A DNA stretch of 7,242 nt from an uncultured Bacteroidales bacterium. GTDB lineage: Bacteria > Bacteroidota > Bacteroidia > Bacteroidales > UBA1715. The notes beneath the pieces are model-generated. The model worked only from the letters and a program-made list of their open reading frames with translations. It made no database searches and was not told the DNA's origin. Made by a program: the position numbers and the translations under genes. Location: the NCBI GenBank assembly GCA_937892155.1, contig CALAUG010000044.1:1-7242 (forward strand), read 5' to 3'. Below are positions 5,943-7,242 of the stretch, in pieces. Within the stretch, counting starts at the first letter, position 1. The number at the start of each line of letters is the position of its first letter.

Positions 5943-6033
5943 ACGGCGAAGCCGTACCTTAAGCAGTCCCGGAGGGACAAAACCTCGGTAACCCCTGGTA
6001 AGCCCGGAATGAAATGGAGGGCGCAACCTGGGG
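5943..6033. repeat. GC-rich triple-hairpin interspersed (REP-like) element
   Basis: Three hairpins lie in a row in the gap between the methyltransferase and the HNH gene. They are acggc-gaa-gccgt (5943-5955), gtccc-gga-gggac (5966-5978), and a compound stem cccctgg/cctgggg (5992-5998/6027-6033, one T-T mismatch) enclosing gccc/gggc (6002-6005/6019-6022). The pattern (tcccggaggga, then aacctcggtaacccc, then agcccgg) resembles a palindromic element I associate with intergenic regions of Bacteroidales genomes; that is recollection, not a search. It lacks a T-tract but could still end or insulate transcription. Confidence 0.6.
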
Positions 6034-6060
6034 GAACACAAGAACAAATACCAACGAATC

Positions 6061-7152
6061 ATGGAAATAAAACTCACACAAATCAAAGTCCGCGACCTCA
6101 CGCGGGGTTACGAGGACAATGCCGAAAACGGCGTTCGCGCCTACGGCGGCAGACTCGACGTGCGCCCGCCTTATCAGCGCGAGTTTGTCTATAAGGAAAA
6201 GCAGCGCGACGCCGTCATCGACACGCTCACCCACGGCTTCCCGCTCAACGTGATGTACTGGGCCGTGCGCGACGACGGCACCTACGAGATCATCGACGGA
6301 CAGCAGCGCACCATCAGCATCTGCCAGTACGTGAACGGCGACTTCGCCTATCTGTTCCGCTATTTCCACAACCTGAAAGAAGACGAGCAGAAGCAGATTT
6401 TGGATTACGAACTCAACGTCTATATCTGCAGCGGCACCGACAGCGAGAAACTCAAATGGTTCAAAACCATCAACATAGCGGGCGAAGAACTCACCGAACA
6501 GGAACTGCGCAACGCCGTATATGCAGGCTCGTGGGTGAGCGACGCGAAACGCTACTTCAGCAAACCCGGCTGCGTGGCCACCAAAATCGCCTCCGACTAC
6601 CTCACCGGATCCGCCATCCGACAGGATTATTTGGAAACTGCCATCTCGTGGATTTCCGACGGCAACATCGAAGTCTATATGTCCAATCACCAGCACGACG
6701 CCAACGCCGCACCCTTGTGGCAGTTCTTCCAATCGGTCGTCACGTGGATGGAAAGCTCGTTTCAGCCCAACAAGGAACGCAAGAAAATCATGAAAGGCGT
6801 TGACTGGGGCGCACTTTACAAAGAGTTCAAAGACAGCGTCATCGACACAAAAGCCGTGGACGAAGAAGTCAAGAAACTGATTCTGGACGACGACGTGACC
6901 AAGAAGACGGGCATTTATCCTTTCATCTTGACGCGCAAGGAGAAATTCCTCTCCATCCGCGCCTTCAGCGATGCGCAGAAGTTGGCGGCATACGAAAACC
7001 AGTTGGGCGTTTGTCCTGTTTGCCACGAGCATTTTGAGTTGAGCCAGATGGAGGCCGACCACATCACGCCGTGGCACGAAGGCGGCCGCACCATTGCCGA
7101 AAACTGCCAGATGCTCTGCCGCGAGTGCAACCGCAGAAAATCCGGAAAGTGA
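6061..7152 (+). CDS. DUF262-HNH endonuclease (GmrSD-like restriction protein)
   Basis: A 363-aa protein. The N-terminal DUF262 domain has RPPYQREFVY (35-44) and the signature IDGQQRTISI (78-87). DUF262 resembles the ParB/GmrS nucleotide-hydrolysing fold, where DGQQR is the active-site motif. The middle part (TINIAGEELTEQELRNAVY, then NHQHDANAAPLWQFFQ) is typical of the family. The C-terminus is an HNH nuclease: zinc pairs C318-P-V-C321 and C353-x-x-C356, with D333-H334 and N348 as catalytic candidates (ADHITPWHEGG...ENCQMLC), so it appears intact. GmrSD-type enzymes cut modified DNA. A version beside a DNA methyltransferase could instead be a conventional restriction partner. ATG 6061 lies well downstream of the REP-like element. 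Its GC-rich codon use matches the gene at 358 and not the neighbouring methyltransferase, so joint acquisition is doubtful. Confidence 0.9.
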   Translation: MEIKLTQIKVRDLTRGYEDNAENGVRAYGGRLDVRPPYQREFVYKEKQRDAVIDTLTHGFPLNVMYWAVRDDGTYEIIDGQQRTISICQYVNGDFAYLFRYFHNLKEDEQKQILDYELNVYICSGTDSEKLKWFKTINIAGEELTEQELRNAVYAGSWVSDAKRYFSKPGCVATKIASDYLTGSAIRQDYLETAISWISDGNIEVYMSNHQHDANAAPLWQFFQSVVTWMESSFQPNKERKKIMKGVDWGALYKEFKDSVIDTKAVDEEVKKLILDDDVTKKTGIYPFILTRKEKFLSIRAFSDAQKLAAYENQLGVCPVCHEHFELSQMEADHITPWHEGGRTIAENCQMLCRECNRRKSGK

Positions 7153-7167
7153 TTGTGAGAAATCAGC

Positions 7168-7230
7168 GATTCGTTTGATTCGTTCAATTCGTGGTGAAAA
7201 AAATCTGCGAAAAAATCCGCGTAATCTGCG
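7168..7230. repeat. Short degenerate direct repeats after the HNH gene
   Basis: Three 9-base units follow each other at 7168-7194 (gattcgttt, gattcgttc, aattcgtgg). A second family follows: aatctgcg (7202-7209), aatccgcg (7214-7221) and aatctgcg (7223-7230). No hairpin terminator is evident. This type of low-complexity spacer seems common between Bacteroidales genes, but I cannot confirm that here. Confidence 0.5.
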
Positions 7231-7242
7231 AGACTTTTTATA

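Noticed and set aside
5959..7077. Long minus-strand open frame of 372 codons opposite the HNH gene
   Set aside because: It is a mirror of GC-rich codon usage in the opposite strand. The plus-strand frame has clear DUF262 and HNH motifs and the minus frame has no recognisable domain.

Overview
The window looks like a Bacteroidales chromosome segment, possibly Prevotella-like. The left-edge gene begins with a signal peptide and Spi-type propeptide, as in C10 proteases of this order. A TAnnTTTG-type promoter box precedes the second gene. Starts follow A-rich stretches without Shine-Dalgarno sequences. The species cannot be fixed from this sequence.

Layout: (1) 1-263, minus strand: N-terminus of a secreted C10-type protease. 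(2) 358-828: a conserved-looking cytoplasmic protein I do not recognise, GC-rich. (3) 839-5926: an AT-richer block, all on the plus strand. It holds an AlbA_2/RecG-C-like protein, two tandem diverged YhcG/DUF1016 PD-(D/E)XK nucleases, and an EcoRI-family adenine methyltransferase. (4) 5927-6060: a GC-rich three-hairpin interspersed element. (5) 6061-7152: a GC-rich DUF262-HNH endonuclease. (6) 7153-7242: short degenerate repeats.

The block reads as a defence or restriction-modification island. The methyltransferase would mark self DNA. The restricting partner could be the downstream HNH enzyme or, less conventionally, the YhcG nucleases. The base-composition break before the HNH gene leaves this open.

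The most unusual content is non-coding. Three almost identical 51-bp direct repeats (2221-2271, 3346-3396, 4491-4541) bracket the two YhcG genes like cassette boundaries, and they are far better conserved than the genes between them. The third repeat abuts about 220 bp of dense inverted repeats (4545-4762). That stretch has mutually exclusive pairings and ends three bases before the methyltransferase ATG. It may be a structured RNA, a regulatory leader or a DNA-level recombination element. In addition, both YhcG genes carry a different perfect or near-perfect palindrome at nearly the same codon position.
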